Assembly (NCBI GenBank): GCA_035135055.1
Contig: JAVFHQ010000019.1
Location: forward strand, 186,001-250,000
Reading direction: 5' to 3'
Source: Oleoguttula mirabilis
Taxonomy: Eukaryota > Ascomycota > Dothideomycetes > Mycosphaerellales > Teratosphaeriaceae
DNA length: 64,000 bases
Shown: in pieces, positions 63,217 through 64,000 of the stretch
How positions within the stretch are numbered: the first letter of the stretch is position 1
Layout of the letters: each line of letters begins with the position of its first letter
Translations under genes and position numbers: made by a program
Notes under the pieces: generated by a model
Database searches by the model: none
What the model was told of the DNA's origin: nothing
Seen by the model: only the letters and a program-made list of their open reading frames with translations

Positions 63217-64000
63217 GTTGTCGTCAGGTATGCTGGGTATGGCTACTCTTATGGCTCGTCACGAAACACTAAGTTACTCTTCAATGCGTGTTGAGATACG
63301 CGGCTGCAATGCTAGCAACGTCGGATTTGGATCGTAGTCGATCGTATGCAGCTCTGTAAGTACATGTAGAGGTAGTTGAAAGGGCAGGGATGACGCAAAG
63401 CAGATTCCTACGTTGCTGTCACACCTGCGTAGCTTCGCGCTTCTACTGGCACGATGCCGGGTGGGATGAGGGATGCGCGACGAGATGCGCAGCAGGCACC
63501 TGTGACCTGATGGAGGCTGGTGCAGCCGGGCACTTCCCGTCGTCTTGGAAGTGTGTTGCCAACCAGCGACTAAGCTGCAGAAGTCGTGGCTTGCCAGGCA
63601 TAATCATAATCATCATCATCATCCCGTGGTGGATTGTGCATCTGCGGTATGAATCGCCTTGTCGACCTCGCTCCTCACGCTCAGCTACTCTCAAACGTAT
63701 GCAGAGAAGCTGTCCGGCACCCACTCAGAATACATCCCTCGGGTCAGAGTGCATGTGATCTTGCTCGGCAGTTGTTTGATTCGATGGGCAGCGCCTTGTC
63801 GGTTATGCAGGACTAACATGCCATGCGTCCGCTGTCATGCAACGAGGTGTAACAAGCGAGAGAAAGTACCGGAGGTAGAAAAGAATATGGTACGATGCCC
63901 ACCAGGCATACTCAGCTATCGGTGAACTGTCCCTACATAAAGCTTGCGACCTGCTCTTTTTGAGAGTGTGACTGCCTTAACTACAGGTATACACTCCTTC
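63217..64000. other. Right-edge region
   Basis: About 0.78 kb upstream of the AAA ATPase gene. A simple ATAATC/ATCATC run lies near 63600-63625. No gene recognised; a gene beyond the edge may have its promoter here. Confidence 0.4.

Overview
The window is nuclear DNA from a filamentous ascomycete. It has short introns (about 49-84 nt) with GT...AG ends and CTRAC-like branch sites, ATG starts in CAMMATG contexts, monocistronic genes on both strands, and proteins typical of Pezizomycotina (RTA1-like exporter, BimC kinesin-5, JIP5, ADP1-type ABCG transporter, squalene synthase). A Dothideomycete is my best guess, but that is inference. Coding regions are GC-rich. Exon boundaries were placed by eye from splice signals plus family conservation.

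Layout. 0-9.2 kb: partial secreted acid phosphatase (-), membrane-anchored multicopper oxidase (+), a disordered 666-aa protein (+), nicotinate phosphoribosyltransferase (-), Mpv17/SYM1 (+). 9.2-11.5 kb: a gene-poor stretch with a decayed alpha/beta-hydrolase. 11.5-30.2 kb: a housekeeping block with ERG9 (-), kinesin-5 (-), PHAF1-like (+), a disordered protein (-), APC11 (-), a TUM1-type sulfurtransferase (+), a small secreted AltA1-like protein (+), a class I aminotransferase (-) and an ADP1-like ABCG transporter (+). 30.2-40.3 kb: F-box protein (-), RTA1-like exporter (+), a frameshifted formate/nitrite-transporter pseudogene (-), cytochrome P450 (+) and a secreted carboxylesterase (+). 40.3-48.3 kb: an unknown protein (+), a WW-domain protein (-), a raffinose-synthase/GH36-like enzyme (-) and JIP5 (+).

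48.3-57.8 kb is the most unusual part. Three paralogous RING-between-RING E3 ligase-like genes lie in tandem, each differing at the residue two positions after the presumed catalytic Cys. A 247-aa acidic protein follows, then a 14-unit minisatellite of about 52 bp, then a broken coding region. 57.8-64 kb carries a large disordered tail-anchored protein (-), a BCS1-like AAA ATPase (-) and about 780 bp with no gene seen.

Functionally the window mixes core metabolism (NAD salvage, sterol, sulfur), the cell cycle (APC11, kinesin-5), ribosome biogenesis (JIP5), transport and ubiquitin-related genes. I see no PKS, NRPS or terpene cluster backbone, so the P450 and esterase are not assigned to a cluster. 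Seven head-to-head gene pairs share intergenic regions of about 360-810 bp. No tRNA, rRNA, CRISPR or intact transposon was recognised.
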